A stretch of 8,107 bases of DNA from Anaerolineales bacterium (GCA_017999235.1 JAGOBN010000150.1:1-8107); one strand, 5' to 3'; counted from the stretch's first letter, positions 1-6,396 are shown. Numbers and translations: made by a program. Notes: generated by a model not told the origin, from the sequence alone.

Positions 1-1261
1 CACCAGCGGGGCGCTGACGCGCCTGCTGTATGAGATGGACGGCATCGAGGACAAGCCCTGGCTCGAACGCCTGCGCGACCGCTGGTTCCAGTTCATCGGC
101 AAAGAGGCGCCCAAGCGCACCTGGCACGTGCTCTTCATGGGCTCCACCAACCGCCCGGATGTGCTGGACCCGGCGCTGCTGCGCCCCGGCCGCTTTGATC
201 AGAAGATCAACGTGGACCCGCCGGATAAGGCCGGCCGGCGCGAAGTGATCCGGGGCTACCTTACCAAAATCAAGCACGATGACACGGTGGATATCGAGGC
301 CATCGTCGAGGACACCCCGCACACCACGCCGGCCCAGATCGCGGCCGCCATCACCAAAGACGCCGTCCGCATCGCGCTCTTCAAGGGCCGCGACCGCATC
401 GGCCAGCGCGATATTGATCAGGCGCTCCAGGAACAGTTCCTGGGCATCGAGCAGCCGATTGAGGAGATGGACCCGGAGCAGCGCCGGCAAGTGGCCTACC
501 ACGAGGCCGGCCACGCCGTGGCCCAGCACTACCTGATGCCGGATCAACGCATCGTGCGCGTCAGCATTGTGCGGCGCGGCGGCGCGTATGGCTACATGCT
601 GCCGGTGGACCGCATTGAGGTCTATGTGGAGCCGCTGCGCCGCATCGCGGCCGATATCATGGTCTCGATGGCCGGCCATGTGGCCGTCAAGCTGGCCACC
701 GGTGAATATTGGACCGGCGCCTATGGCGACAACCGCCAGATCCGGCGCGGCATCTGGCGCTTGTACACGCTCGGCTACTTTGGCCCGCCCGTGCTCAGCG
801 CGGACGGGGGCGCCGGCGTCCCGCCCAGCGCCGCGCCGCTGATCGAGCGCTTTTGGCGGACGCTGGAGGAGCAGACCGAGAACCTGCTGCGCCAGCATTA
901 CGACGAACTGGAAGGCATCGCCCAGCTGCTTTTGGAAAAGAGCGACCTCTCGCATGATGATGTGATGCCACTGCTGGGCGATAACGGCTGGCGGCCCACC
1001 GGGTCGATCGTCGGGCGGCGGGAGCCGGCGCAGTTGCCGGCGGCGGTCAAGCTGCCGCTGCCCGCGCCCGGGGAGGCGGCCGAGCCGGAGCCGGTGGTGA
1101 GCGAACCTGCGCCGGTTACCGCCGCGGTGGTGGAGCCAGTCCCGGACGTCCCGGCCCGCAAGCGGATGATCCGGCCGCCCCGGCCGGAAGATCTGGCCCG
1201 CCGGCCGGCCCCGGAGCCGGAGCCGGCCAAGGCCGAAAAAGCCGACGAGAAAAAAGAGTAG
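1..1261 (+). CDS. FtsH-like AAA+ ATP-dependent zinc metalloprotease, 3' part (5' end outside window)
   Basis: Reading from base 2, 419 codons are open to a TAG at 1259-1261. The start, any N-terminal membrane segments and Walker A lie upstream. The visible part opens just after Walker B (LLYEMDGI, about 29-52). The second region of homology follows: sensor-1 strand VLFMGSTNRPDVLDPALL, then the arginine-finger stretch RPGRFD (about 128-199). The M41 peptidase domain has its zinc motif HEAGH at 500-514. A likely third zinc ligand is the Asp of GAYGDNRQ (728-730). The helical end of the peptidase domain is followed by a Pro/Ala/Glu-rich tail of roughly 80 residues ending in a charged Lys/Glu stretch. 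FtsH-family proteases extract and degrade membrane and damaged proteins using ATP. Compared with canonical FtsH, about 24 extra residues (DKPWLERLRDRWFQF onward) separate the Walker B helix from sensor 1, and the region after the third ligand is divergent. It is therefore best called FtsH-like rather than ftsH. The family call is firm; the cellular substrate is unknown. Confidence 0.9.
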   Translation, partial: TSGALTRLLYEMDGIEDKPWLERLRDRWFQFIGKEAPKRTWHVLFMGSTNRPDVLDPALLRPGRFDQKINVDPPDKAGRREVIRGYLTKIKHDDTVDIEAIVEDTPHTTPAQIAAAITKDAVRIALFKGRDRIGQRDIDQALQEQFLGIEQPIEEMDPEQRRQVAYHEAGHAVAQHYLMPDQRIVRVSIVRRGGAYGYMLPVDRIEVYVEPLRRIAADIMVSMAGHVAVKLATGEYWTGAYGDNRQIRRGIWRLYTLGYFGPPVLSADGGAGVPPSAAPLIERFWRTLEEQTENLLRQHYDELEGIAQLLLEKSDLSHDDVMPLLGDNGWRPTGSIVGRREPAQLPAAVKLPLPAPGEAAEPEPVVSEPAPVTAAVVEPVPDVPARKRMIRPPRPEDLARRPAPEPEPAKAEKADEKKE

Positions 1262-1275
1262 CCGCGTTAAACCAC

Positions 1276-1308
1276 AACGCCGCTGGCTTGCGACCAGCGG
1301 CGTTTTTT
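1276..1308 (+). terminator. Intrinsic terminator after the FtsH-like gene
   Basis: There is a perfect 11-bp inverted repeat, AACGCCGCTGG (1276-1286) and CCAGCGGCGTT (1294-1304). It has a 7-base loop and a run of six T (1303-1308). It starts 15 bases after the stop codon. In the minus direction the stem is followed only by a poor U tract (GTGGTTT). It may stop transcription of the convergent lipoprotein gene less efficiently. Confidence 0.93.
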
Positions 1309-1338
1309 GTTGGGAGCGCGGTCAAAGCGGCGGAGGGG

Positions 1339-2631
1339 CTATTTCCACGACCACACGCCCACCCAGCCGGCGGCAATGAAGCGCGGCTCCAGCGTGCCGG
1401 AGGCCGGCACGATAAAGATGCCGGGCGTGCCGTCCCCGGCATAGGCCGAGACCACCAGGTTTTGGCTGTCTGGGCTCCAGATGGTCAGCGATTGGTGGTA
1501 TTGGTCAAAGAAAGGCAGCAGCTGCAAGAAGCGCTCGGTCGGCTGGAAGCGCGCCAGCCGGCGCGTCTCCCCGGTGGCGGCGTCCATCAATTTGAGCGCC
1601 CAAATCACCTGCGCGGTCTCCGGGCCGGCGTCTGCCTGCGGCGTGGCCTCCGGCTCGGTCACCGTCTCGACGACCAGATACGCCAACCAGCGGTTGTCCG
1701 GGGACCAGAAGAAGCCGTAAGCCTCCTCTTCCACGGTGACCGGCGCCTGTTGCCCGGCGGGGTCCACCACCGTGATCGGGCCGGCCAATTCCGGGCTGCT
1801 GATATAAGCCACGCGCCGGCCATCCGGGCTCCAGGCAAAGGCGATATCCGCCGGGAACTCGGCCACCGAGCGGGCGTTGGCGCCCGCGCGGTCAGCCAGG
1901 AACAGCGTGGGCTGGCCGGCCGCGGTCTGGCTGGCGTACAAGATCTGCTGGCCGTCCGGCGAATAGGCCGGCGCTTTGAAGGCCGTGGGCGCGGCGGCCA
2001 GGCCGCGCTCGACCACGCTGGCGCCCAGATCCAGAAAGGCCAGCCGGCCGCCGGCCCCGTTGGCGTGGATGAACACGGATTGGCTGTCCGGCGCCCAGGT
2101 CCAGTAGAAGGGCGCGCCAGCATCCAGAACTTGGGGATCGCCGCCGGCGGCGGGAACCAGTTTGAGCGCCAGAGCCTGGCCGGCGGTGGCCGAGAGCAGG
2201 CCCACGCGCTGGCCGTCCGGCGACCAGGAATAGTAGATGACATAGTCCGGGCTGCGGTACGCCTCCACCGCGCCGGAGCCATCCCGGCGGGCCACGTACA
2301 GGCTGTTCTGAGTCGGGTTCTGATTGGCCTGGCCTTCGTAGGCGGCAAAGGCCACTTGCTGGCCGTCCCCGCTCCAGGCCGGGACGCTGTAGATGCGGTA
2401 CGCGTCCTGGCCGAGGCGCGCGTCGGTGGTCACCGCCGTCGGGTTGCTGCCGCTTTGATCTACAACGTAGATATTGCCGTCGGCGCCCAAATAAGCGATG
2501 ACGCCGGCCTTGCGCTCGAAGATCGACAGAAACTCGCTCTGCGGGAGCCGCACCCCTTGCGGCAGGCACGCGCTCACGCCCAACGCCGCCACGAGCACGC
2601 CTAGAGTCCAACGCCACGAGAATTGCCGCAT
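1339..2631 (-). CDS. Secreted lipoprotein with a TolB/PD40-type beta-propeller
   Basis: A 430-residue protein. It has a type II signal peptide: basic MRQFSWRW, a hydrophobic stretch, then lipobox VSAC with lipidation Cys22. The mature protein should be anchored on the outer face of the cytoplasmic membrane. The rest is built from repeated PD40/WD40-like blade signatures of the form WSPDGxxhhahh, at about residues 86 (WSGDG), 136 (WSPDG), 179 (WAPDS), 223 (YSPDG), 267 (WSPDG), 309 (WSPDN) and 385 (WSPDS). An Ala/Pro/Glu-rich linker lies between the last two. A strand near residues 42-56 (GVIAYLGADGNIYVV) and the C-terminal VGVWSWK could close the ring. Such propellers bind proteins or ligands and have no catalytic residues; no partner is evident here. 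The start is supported by GAAAGG at 2640-2645, 8 bases from the ATG. The gene converges on the protease gene and stands alone downstream of the gcv terminator. The fold is confident, the function unknown. Confidence 0.88.
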   Translation of the reverse strand: MRQFSWRWTLGVLVAALGVSACLPQGVRLPQSEFLSIFERKAGVIAYLGADGNIYVVDQSGSNPTAVTTDARLGQDAYRIYSVPAWSGDGQQVAFAAYEGQANQNPTQNSLYVARRDGSGAVEAYRSPDYVIYYSWSPDGQRVGLLSATAGQALALKLVPAAGGDPQVLDAGAPFYWTWAPDSQSVFIHANGAGGRLAFLDLGASVVERGLAAAPTAFKAPAYSPDGQQILYASQTAAGQPTLFLADRAGANARSVAEFPADIAFAWSPDGRRVAYISSPELAGPITVVDPAGQQAPVTVEEEAYGFFWSPDNRWLAYLVVETVTEPEATPQADAGPETAQVIWALKLMDAATGETRRLARFQPTERFLQLLPFFDQYHQSLTIWSPDSQNLVVSAYAGDGTPGIFIVPASGTLEPRFIAAGWVGVWSWK

Positions 2632-2664
2632 GGTGGCCGCCTTTCTACCCGAACCGGTCTAAAA

Positions 2665-2670
2665 ATTCTA
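2665..2670 (-). promoter_or_regulatory. Possible -10 element for the lipoprotein gene
   Basis: The short AT-rich gap between the gcv terminator and the lipoprotein gene holds TAGAAT on the minus strand, about 33 bases upstream of the ATG. The same hexamer is the -10 of the gcv promoter in this window. I see no convincing -35. The gene lies beyond a strong terminator, so it needs a promoter in this gap. The exact position is a guess. Confidence 0.35.
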
Positions 2671-2682
2671 GCATAATGGTCC

Positions 2683-2717
2683 AAAATAAAACTGCCGGGC
2701 GGCAGGCCCGGCAGTTT
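2683..2717 (-). terminator. Intrinsic terminator of the gcv operon
   Basis: There is a perfect 12-bp stem, AAACTGCCGGGC (2689-2700) and GCCCGGCAGTTT (2706-2717), with a 5-base loop. Read on the minus strand it runs into TTTTATTTT (2683-2691). It begins 26 bases after the gcvPB stop codon. The plus strand also reads TTTTT after the stem (2715-2719), so the hairpin could work in both directions. Only the minus strand has a gene entering it. Confidence 0.93.
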
Positions 2718-2743
2718 TTCTAGCGGTTGAACGCGGCCGGCGG

Positions 2744-4213
2744 CTACTGCGCCCAGGCCGGGATCGGCCGGCAGCACAGCACCATCTGTTTGGCGGCGCC
2801 CACTTCATCCAGGCGCGAGACCGGCGCGGTGTGCGGCGCGGTCTGCAGCAGCTCCGGCTGGGTGTGCGCTTCCTGGGCGATCTTCACCAGGGCGTCCACA
2901 AAGAGGTCCAGGGTTTCCCGGTTCTCGGTCTCGGTCGGCTCAATCATGAGCGCGTCGTGGACGATGAGCGGGAAGTAGTTGGTGGGCGGGTGGAAGTTGT
3001 AATCGATCAGCCGCTTGGAGATATCCAGGGCGATGACGCCGGGCGCGTCCGGCCACTTGCCCTCCATCACGAACTCGTGCTTGCACAGCCGGTCATAGGG
3101 GACGTGATAGTGGGCGCGCAGTTTGCTGAGCAGATAATTGGCGTTCAGCACCGCGTTCTCGGAATTGCCGCGCAGGCCGCTGGCGCCATGGGTGCGCATA
3201 TAGGTGTACGCGCGCACCAGCATGCCGAAGTTGCCCCAGAAGGCCTTCATCCGCCCGATCGATTTGGGCGGCGTGACCAGGCCGTAGTGCGGGGGCTTGC
3301 CGGGATCGGTGACGCCCAGGATGCCCACCACCGGGCTGGGGAGGAAATCCACCAGCTTGGGGGAGACGCCCACCGGCCCGGAGCCGGGGCCGCCGCCGCC
3401 GTGCGGCGTGGAGAAGGTCTTGTGCAGGTTGTAGTGCAGGACGTCGAAGCCCAGATCGCCGGGCCGCACGACGCCGACGATGGCGTTCATGTTCGCGCCG
3501 TCGCCGTAGATCAGGCCGCCGCAGGCGTGCACGGTCTGCACCACTTCCTCAATGTGCTCCTCGAACAGGCCGAGGGTGTTGGGGTTGGTGATCATCAGCC
3601 CGACGACGGTATCGTCGCAGGCGGCCTTAAGCGCGGCCAGGTCGATGTTGCCGCGCGCGTCGGACGGCAGCTCCACCACCTGCAGGCCGGCCATGCTGGC
3701 GGTGGCCGGGTTGGTGCCGTGGGCGGAGTTGGGGATCAGCATCTTGACCCGCTTGGTGTCGCCGCGGTCCAGATGATAAGCGCGCATCATCAGCACGCCG
3801 GTCAGCTCGCCCTGGGCGCCGGCCGCCGGCTGGAGGCTGCAGGCCGCGAAGCCGCCGATCTCCTTCAGCCACTCCTGCAGCTGGTGCATCAGCGCCAGGC
3901 TGCCCTGGGCCGTGTCCGGGTCCTGCATGGGGTGGTTGGCCGCGAAACCCGCCAGGCGGGCGGTGTCCTCGTTGAGGCGCGGGTTGTACTTCATGGTGCA
4001 GGACCCGAGCGGGTACATATTCGTGTCGATGGAGAAGTTGAGCTGCGAGAGGCGCGTAAAGTGGCGCACCGCCGTCAACTGGTCCACTTCCGGCAGATCC
4101 AGATCGCCGCGCAGCAGCTCGGCCGGGCAGGCCGTTTCCGGCACATCGGTGGCCGGCAGGCTGACGCCGGTGCGGCCCGGCCGGCTGAGGTCATAGATAA
4201 GGGGTTCAAGCAT
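2744..4213 (-). CDS. gcvPB: Glycine dehydrogenase (decarboxylating) subunit 2, P-protein beta chain
   Basis: This is the PLP-bearing half of the split glycine cleavage P-protein, 489 residues, within the usual family length. Together with GcvPA it decarboxylates glycine and transfers the aminomethyl group to lipoylated GcvH in the cytoplasm. Visible family signatures are GSCTMKYNPRLNE near residues 70-82, LQPAAGAQGEL near 127-137 and the PLP-lysine segment NLHKTFSTPHGGGGPGSGP. The Schiff-base lysine is Lys265 (codon 3419-3421), followed by the glycine-rich loop. The C-terminal region (RLIDYNFHPPTNYFPLIV, then EPTETE) is also typical. The start is supported by GGAG at 4224-4227, 10 bases upstream of the ATG. 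It is the last gene of gcvH-gcvPA-gcvPB, 78 bases after gcvPA, with a structured gap between them. Expression should follow the glycine riboswitch upstream of gcvH. No defects seen. Confidence 0.97.
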   Translation of the reverse strand: MLEPLIYDLSRPGRTGVSLPATDVPETACPAELLRGDLDLPEVDQLTAVRHFTRLSQLNFSIDTNMYPLGSCTMKYNPRLNEDTARLAGFAANHPMQDPDTAQGSLALMHQLQEWLKEIGGFAACSLQPAAGAQGELTGVLMMRAYHLDRGDTKRVKMLIPNSAHGTNPATASMAGLQVVELPSDARGNIDLAALKAACDDTVVGLMITNPNTLGLFEEHIEEVVQTVHACGGLIYGDGANMNAIVGVVRPGDLGFDVLHYNLHKTFSTPHGGGGPGSGPVGVSPKLVDFLPSPVVGILGVTDPGKPPHYGLVTPPKSIGRMKAFWGNFGMLVRAYTYMRTHGASGLRGNSENAVLNANYLLSKLRAHYHVPYDRLCKHEFVMEGKWPDAPGVIALDISKRLIDYNFHPPTNYFPLIVHDALMIEPTETENRETLDLFVDALVKIAQEAHTQPELLQTAPHTAPVSRLDEVGAAKQMVLCCRPIPAWAQ

Positions 4214-4231
4214 CGTCGTTGTTCTCCGCGA

Positions 4232-4297
4232 GGCTAAGGGTTAAGGGATCAAGGCCGCCGGCCTTGGCCCGGGCGCCTTCAGCCGGGGTCCTTAGCC
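4232..4297 (-). other. Nested stem-loop between gcvPA and gcvPB
   Basis: An outer perfect 8-bp inverted repeat, GGCTAAGG (4232-4239) and CCTTAGCC (4290-4297), encloses an inner 7-bp hairpin. The inner hairpin is CAAGGCC (4250-4256) and GGCCTTG (4260-4266), with a 3-base loop. The outer arm includes the gcvPA stop codon. The structure ends a few bases before the gcvPB ribosome binding site. There is no U tract, so it is not a terminator. It may affect mRNA stability or the ratio of the two subunits, which is inference. Confidence 0.55.
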
Positions 4298-5635
4298 GCC
4301 AATTTCCTTCAACGCTTCCACCAGATCGTTGATCTCGCCGCGCGAGTTCATCTCGGTGACCGCCACCAGCATGTGGTTCGCCAGGTGCGGATAATCCTGC
4401 CCCAGGTCATACCCGCCGATGATCCGGCGCTCGTTGAGCAGATGGTCGTTGATGACGCGCACCGGCTGGGGGCAGCGCACCACAAACTCCTGGAAGAACG
4501 GCCGGGATACGTCCACGCTGTAGCCGGGCAGTTCGGCGATGCGCTGGGCGGCATAATGGCTCTTGTGCCAGCACAGCTCGGCCACGCGCCGCAGGCCGTG
4601 TTTGCCCAGCGTGGCCAGGTAGATGGTGGCGGCGATGGACATGAGGCCCTGGTTGGTGCAGATATTGGAGGTGGCTTTATCGCGCTTGATGTGCTGCTCG
4701 CGCGTGGCCAGGGTGAGCACGTAGCCTTTGCGGCCGTCGTGGTCCCGGGCTTCGCCGACCAGCCGGCCGGCCATCTTGCGGACAAACTCTTTGCGCGTGG
4801 CGAAGTAGCCCAGATACGGGCCGCCGAAGGAGAGCGGCAAGCCCAGGCTCTGCCCCTCGCCCACGACGATATCGGCGCCCAACTGGCCGGGCGGCTTGAG
4901 CAGGCCCAGCGAGACCGGGTCCGCCACCACGCAGAAGAGCGCGCCGCTGGCGCGCACCTGGGCCGCCAGCGCCGCCAGGTCTTCGATCTGCCCCAGGAAG
5001 TTCGGGGACTGCACCACAAAGATCGCGGTGCCGGCGTCCACCAGGCCGGCCAGGTCGGCCGCGCCGCGGCGCAGATCGTCATCGCCGGCGATGGTCAGCC
5101 CCATGCCCTGGGTGTAAGTGCGGACCACCTGGCGGTAATGCGGGTGGACGGTGGGCGCCAGGATGATCTTCTTGCGCTTCTCGCGGTGGTGGTTATAAGC
5201 CAGGATGACGGCCTCGGCCAGGGAGGTGGCGCCATCATAGTGCGAGGCGTTGGCCACTTCCATGCCGGTCAGGGCGCAGATCATGCTCTGCCACTCGAAG
5301 ATGGCCTGGAGCGTGCCCTGCGAGACCTCGGGCTGGTACGGCGTGTAGGCGGTGAGGAACTCGCCGCGCAGGATCAGGTGGTTGACAATGGAAGGCGTGA
5401 AGCGGTTGTAGGCGCCGGCGCCCAAGAACATGGGATGCCGCTGGGCGTGCTGGTTGCCCTCGGCCATCTCGCGCAGCTCCTGGAGCGTCTCCAGTTCGGA
5501 GAGCGGGCCGGGCAGGTTGAGCTGCGGGAAGCGCACGCGCGCCGGCACGTCGGTGAACAGCTCGCCGATGTCTTTGACGCCGATGGCGGCCAGCATCTCC
5601 GCGCGCTCGGGTTCGGTGTGGGGGTAGTAGCTCAT
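4292..5635 (-). CDS. gcvPA: Glycine dehydrogenase (decarboxylating) subunit 1, P-protein alpha chain
   Basis: A 447-residue protein, the usual length for the non-PLP-lysine half of the split P-protein. It pairs with GcvPB to form the glycine decarboxylase active site. Family signatures are MSYYPHTEPERAEML at the start, LGAGAYNRFTPSIV near residues 71-84, TAYTPYQPEVSQGTLQ near 95-110 and NASHYDGATSLAEA near 129-142. Further on are the APTVHPHYRQVVRTY and ATSNICTNQGLM segments. The start is set by homology: family members begin with a similar Tyr-Pro-His-Thr segment, so the first Met is right. No Shine-Dalgarno sequence is visible before it; the bases just upstream belong to a heptamer repeat block. 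It lies 103 bases after gcvH and 78 bases before gcvPB in one transcription unit. Translation may depend on coupling or on an SD-independent mode. Confidence 0.96.
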   Translation of the reverse strand: MSYYPHTEPERAEMLAAIGVKDIGELFTDVPARVRFPQLNLPGPLSELETLQELREMAEGNQHAQRHPMFLGAGAYNRFTPSIVNHLILRGEFLTAYTPYQPEVSQGTLQAIFEWQSMICALTGMEVANASHYDGATSLAEAVILAYNHHREKRKKIILAPTVHPHYRQVVRTYTQGMGLTIAGDDDLRRGAADLAGLVDAGTAIFVVQSPNFLGQIEDLAALAAQVRASGALFCVVADPVSLGLLKPPGQLGADIVVGEGQSLGLPLSFGGPYLGYFATRKEFVRKMAGRLVGEARDHDGRKGYVLTLATREQHIKRDKATSNICTNQGLMSIAATIYLATLGKHGLRRVAELCWHKSHYAAQRIAELPGYSVDVSRPFFQEFVVRCPQPVRVINDHLLNERRIIGGYDLGQDYPHLANHMLVAVTEMNSRGEINDLVEALKEIGG

Positions 5636-5640
5636 AGTAA

Positions 5641-5738
5641 TCAGTGGTCAGTGGTCAGTGATTGGTGGTCAGGGGTTGGGGGTGAGTAGTAGAGGAGCAG
5701 TGCGGACTGCCCACTGCCCACTCATCACCGCCCACTAA
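5641..5738. repeat. Degenerate heptamer array with inverted polarity, gcvH-gcvPA gap
   Basis: Fourteen consecutive 7-base units fill the gap in one unbroken phase. The plus-strand left half repeats TCAGTGG (5641-5647, 5648-5654) and variants TCAGTGA, TTGGTGG, TCAGGGG, TTGGGGG. After a degenerate middle (about 5683-5710), the right half carries the reverse-complement unit: CCACTGC, CCACTCA, TCACCGC, CCACTAA (5711-5738). The two halves could pair imperfectly in RNA. Heptanucleotide tandem repeats between genes are known from filamentous cyanobacteria; I infer only a similar kind of element here. It is not part of either protein: gcvH stops at 5739 and gcvPA starts at 5635. Confidence 0.75.
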
Positions 5739-6128
5739 TTAGTGTTTGCGCTCGGCGCAGTGCTGTTCGTAAGCGGCGGCGTCCAGCAGGGCGGCCAGGC
5801 CGGCCGGGTCGGTGACCGTCAGCTTGAGCAGCCAGCCCTGGCCGTACGGGTCCTGGTTGATCAGCTCCGGCTTGGTCTTGAGCTCGTCGTTGACGGCGGT
5901 GACAGTGCCGGCCACCGGCAGATAGACCTCGGAGGCCGCCTTCACCGACTCGATGGAGCCGAAGGATTGGCCGGCCGTGAGCGCGTCGCCCACGCTGGGC
6001 AGGTCCACATAGACGACGTCCGAGAGCTCGCTCTGGGCGAAATCGGACACGCCCACCGTGGCGGTGTCACCTTCAATGCGGATCCATTCGTCGGACTTGG
6101 CGTACTTCAGATCAGTGGGGAAATTCAT
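5739..6128 (-). CDS. gcvH: Glycine cleavage system H protein
   Basis: A 129-residue lipoyl carrier, the usual family length. It shuttles the aminomethyl group on a lipoyl arm between the P-protein, the T-protein and dihydrolipoamide dehydrogenase in the cytoplasm. The N-terminal DLKYAKSDEWIRIEGD and central GVSDFAQSELSDVVYVDLP are family signatures. The lipoylated residue is Lys63 in GSIESVKAASEVYLPVAG. The C-terminal INQDPYGQGWLLKL is also typical. I chose the ATG at 6126-6128 because GGAGG (6137-6141) sits 8 bases upstream and the protein then begins MNFPTDLKY. An in-frame ATG at 6164 would place the start inside the terminator stem and add 12 residues foreign to the family. First gene of the operon, directly behind the glycine riboswitch; gcvPA follows after 103 bases. 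Confidence 0.97.
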   Translation of the reverse strand: MNFPTDLKYAKSDEWIRIEGDTATVGVSDFAQSELSDVVYVDLPSVGDALTAGQSFGSIESVKAASEVYLPVAGTVTAVNDELKTKPELINQDPYGQGWLLKLTVTDPAGLAALLDAAAYEQHCAERKH

Positions 6129-6147
6129 GGGACTAGCCTCCGGGAGG

Positions 6148-6186
6148 AAAACAAAAAGGGACACGGCTGACAGCGCGCCGCGTCCC
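6148..6186 (-). terminator. Riboswitch-controlled intrinsic terminator before gcvH
   Basis: On the minus strand GGGACGCGGC (6186-6177) pairs with GCCGTGTCCC (6167-6158) in 10 bp, including one G-U pair, across a 9-base loop. TTTTTGTTTT follows (6157-6148). The first three G of the stem (6184-6186) also form the end of the closing stem of the second glycine aptamer. The two structures are therefore mutually exclusive. This is the expression platform of the glycine riboswitch and ends only 7 bases before the gcvH ribosome binding site. Confidence 0.9.
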
Positions 6187-6396
6187 CTGTGCCAAACCTG
6201 AGAGATTCGCCCCGCCGGCCGGCGAGGGTTGCCCCTTCGGTGCGAACGAGAGCGGGAGCGCTCCTGTTCGGCTTTTCAGAGGGAAGTCCGGTCGGGGTCC
6301 TTTTACCTGAGAGATTCACCGTCCGAGTGCGCGCCCGGACAATTTGCCCCTTCGGTGTCCCGCGCCGGCTGGGCCGGTTTGGGCTCTCTTCCCCGA
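6184..6396 (-). promoter_or_regulatory. Tandem glycine riboswitch (two aptamers)
   Basis: Two glycine aptamers lie in series on the minus strand. Both carry the same cores: CACCGAAGGGGCAA (6344-6357 and 6229-6242) and GAATCTCTCAGG (6306-6317 and 6197-6208). Aptamer 1 spans 6292-6396: closing stem TCGGGG/CCCCGA, then AAGAGAGCCC, and a P3-like stem ATTGTCCG/CGGACGGT. The short linker carries TAAAAGGAC-type sequence, as usual. Aptamer 2 spans 6184-6282: closing stem CCTCTG (6282-6277) with CAGGGG (6189-6184), and a P2-like stem CGAAC/GTTCG. Its J1/2 segment reads GAAAAG where GGAGAG-like sequence is usual. Glycine riboswitches sense glycine cooperatively and control cleavage or transport genes. 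Here the aptamer 2 closing stem competes with the terminator at 6148-6186, so glycine should permit read-through into gcvH-gcvPA-gcvPB. Recognition is confident; the ON direction is deduced from the overlap. Confidence 0.95.

Noticed and set aside
1288..2604. Long plus-strand open frame opposite the lipoprotein gene
   Set aside because: Its product is low-complexity Arg/Gly/Ala sequence with no family signature, and it mirrors the GC-rich third positions of a clear minus-strand lipoprotein.
2831..4237. Long plus-strand open frame opposite gcvPB
   Set aside because: It is antisense to an unmistakable gcvPB, with His/Val/Gly-rich sequence and no domain. It also runs through the terminator-side end of the gene without a ribosome binding site.
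4373..5689. Long plus-strand open frame opposite gcvPA, ending in a WSVVSDWW-like peptide
   Set aside because: It is antisense to gcvPA. The odd C-terminal peptide is only the translation of the heptamer repeat.
6129..6164. Upstream ATG for gcvH at 6164
   Set aside because: It lies in the terminator stem, the added 12 residues do not fit the family, and GGAGG is correctly placed for the ATG at 6128.
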